From Clostridium sp. CAG:221 (GTDB taxonomy: Bacteria; Bacillota; Clostridia; Clostridiales; Clostridiaceae): a stretch of DNA of 64,000 bases. A model generated the notes under the pieces. It was not told where the DNA came from and made no database searches. It saw nothing but the letters and a program-made list of their open reading frames with translations. This document shows, in pieces, positions 63,114-64,000 of the stretch; position 1 is the first letter of the stretch, and each line of letters opens with the position of its first letter. The translations under genes and the position numbers were made by a program. Where the stretch lies: the NCBI GenBank assembly GCA_000435835.1, contig FR883370.1, positions 1 to 64,000 on the forward strand. Direction: 5' to 3'.

Positions 63114-64000
63114 ATACATTACTAAAACATGATAGTTTTTCAAATATTTTAACACATTCTTTATTTAAAATTCTTACCTTTGCTTTAATTCCTTTTTTCT
63201 CAAACTTAGCAATAACTTTATCTATTGCTTCTACAGCTGATTGATCCATTATCTTTGATTCTAAGAAATCTATTTCAACAGCATTAATATCCTCATTATA
63301 ATCAAAACTATTTATAAATTTATCAGTTGCTGCAAAGAACAGTGGCCCCTTTACTAGATATGTTGTTACTCCATTAATACTCATTTTATCAACTATTATA
63401 TTAGCACTCTTAAAGGCAAATAACACTGCACTTAAGATTACTCCAAGAACAACTCCATATGCTAAATTATCTGTCAGCACAACAATTGCAACTGTAGATA
63501 ACATTACAAAAGTATCTGATATAGGCATATCTTTTATTCTTCTTATAGATTGCCAATCAATTGTTGTAAGTGATACCACTATCATTACTGATGCTAAGGC
63601 TACCACTGGTACTTGAACAACTAGCTTATTTAAAGCAATGACAAATATAAGCATAAACGTACCTGCTGAAAAAGTTGAAAGCCTTCCTATACCGCCATAT
63701 GTGATATTTAAAACTGTTTGTCCTATCATACCACAGCCTGCTATTCCTCCAAAGAAACCAGCAGTTATATTGGCTAAACCTTGTCCAATACTTTCCTGAT
63801 TCTTATTACTTTCACTTTCTGTCTTTTCATCAACAATTTGCGCTGTAAGCAATGATTCTATTAAACCTACTAAAGCCAATGAAACAGAATAAGGCATAAT
63901 TATCTTTAATGTTTCTAAATTTAATGGTATATTAGGTATTAAAAATTTTGGCAGCTGTGAATTAATTGCTCCCATTTCTCCAAGCCTTGTAATATCAATG
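63112..64000 (-). CDS. SulP-family anion permease, partial (window edge)
   Basis: C-terminal 296 residues of a SulP (sulfate or bicarbonate) transporter. Membrane segments carry the family motifs GLIESLLTAQIVDE, GGIAGCGMIGQT and QVPVVALASVMIVVS, with VMLSTVAIVVLTDNLAYGV next. The final 90 residues form a STAS regulatory domain (GPLFFAATDKFINSF to LESKIMDQSAVEAID). The frame is open to the window end (IDITRLGE precedes the ATG at 63975), so the start lies outside. The substrate cannot be decided. Confidence 0.88.
   Translation of the reverse strand, partial: IDITRLGEMGAINSQLPKFLIPNIPLNLETLKIIMPYSVSLALVGLIESLLTAQIVDEKTESESNKNQESIGQGLANITAGFFGGIAGCGMIGQTVLNITYGGIGRLSTFSAGTFMLIFVIALNKLVVQVPVVALASVMIVVSLTTIDWQSIRRIKDMPISDTFVMLSTVAIVVLTDNLAYGVVLGVILSAVLFAFKSANIIVDKMSINGVTTYLVKGPLFFAATDKFINSFDYNEDINAVEIDFLESKIMDQSAVEAIDKVIAKFEKKGIKAKVRILNKECVKIFEKLSCFSNV

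Noticed and set aside
1..64000. CRISPR arrays, tRNA and rRNA genes, IS elements
   Set aside because: No regularly spaced direct repeats, cloverleaf-like genes, rRNA segments or transposase ORFs were seen on reading both strands.

Overview
The window looks like a chromosomal segment of a Clostridium (Clostridiaceae, sensu stricto type). The DNA is very AT-rich, ribosome binding sites are strong AGGAGG-type, intrinsic terminators are numerous, and the gene set is anaerobic and clostridial: [FeFe]-hydrogenase maturase HydG, hybrid cluster protein Hcp, a cobalamin-riboswitch transporter, DegV proteins, an AraM-type glycerol-1-phosphate dehydrogenase and a TetM-like GTPase. I cannot fix the species. 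No tRNA, rRNA, CRISPR array or insertion sequence was seen.

Layout. 0-8 kb: Trk potassium uptake (trkA-trkH), a DegV protein, an intracellular alpha-amylase and an alpha/beta hydrolase. 8-13.5 kb: a radical-SAM/partner pair linked to DNA repair, a truncated L,D-transpeptidase, cyclopropane synthase and hydG. 13.5-16.6 kb: a nitrosative/oxidative stress cluster (hemerythrin protein, an uncharacterised partner, hcp) with a perfect 14-bp palindrome placed like a class II activator site. 16.7-19.8 kb: a cobalamin ABC importer under a B12 riboswitch. 19.9-31.2 kb: sucrose utilisation, with a decayed PTS operon (IIBC and one GH32 gene both broken, LacI regulator intact) beside an intact ABC importer, GH32 hydrolase and fructokinase operon with its own LacI regulator. 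31.4-38.5 kb: HNH protein, three patatin-like lipases (two in tandem), a phosphoesterase, a second DegV, a lipoprotein and two small proteins missed by length cut-offs. 38.5-45.3 kb: a TipA-like MerR regulator, a nonsense-split pentapeptide gene, hisS with a histidine leader peptide, deoC and a DeoR regulator, a ferritin-like protein and a paralogous membrane pair. 45.4-56.4 kb: glycerol-1-phosphate dehydrogenase, a YeiH/LysR pair, cardiolipin synthase, superoxide dismutase, a FUSC protein, an Lrp regulator and an aspA pseudogene. 56.4-64 kb: a TetM-like GTPase, a GH3-type adenylating enzyme that appears to use an ATT start, a PHP phosphatase, a palindromic repeat, a YopX-like protein and a SulP permease cut by the window end.

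The most striking observation is upstream of hisS (41663-41860). A strong ribosome binding site precedes a 17-codon ORF, MKAISINNQNLIHHHYW, with three consecutive His codons just before its stop. It is followed by mutually exclusive RNA pairings ending in an intrinsic terminator. The geometry gives the right polarity for ribosome-mediated attenuation: stalling on His codons leaves the first segment free and favours the antiterminator. No T-box signature is visible, although T-boxes are the usual control of aminoacyl-tRNA synthetase genes in Firmicutes.

A second theme is active gene decay: PTS IIBC (two deletions), GH32 (frameshift plus in-frame TGA), aspA (lost 5' end plus TAG), the pentapeptide gene (TAA), and remnants of a YkuD and a YjdF gene. 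The sucrose region reads as replacement of PTS-type uptake by an ABC importer. All product names are by sequence recognition only; no database search was run.
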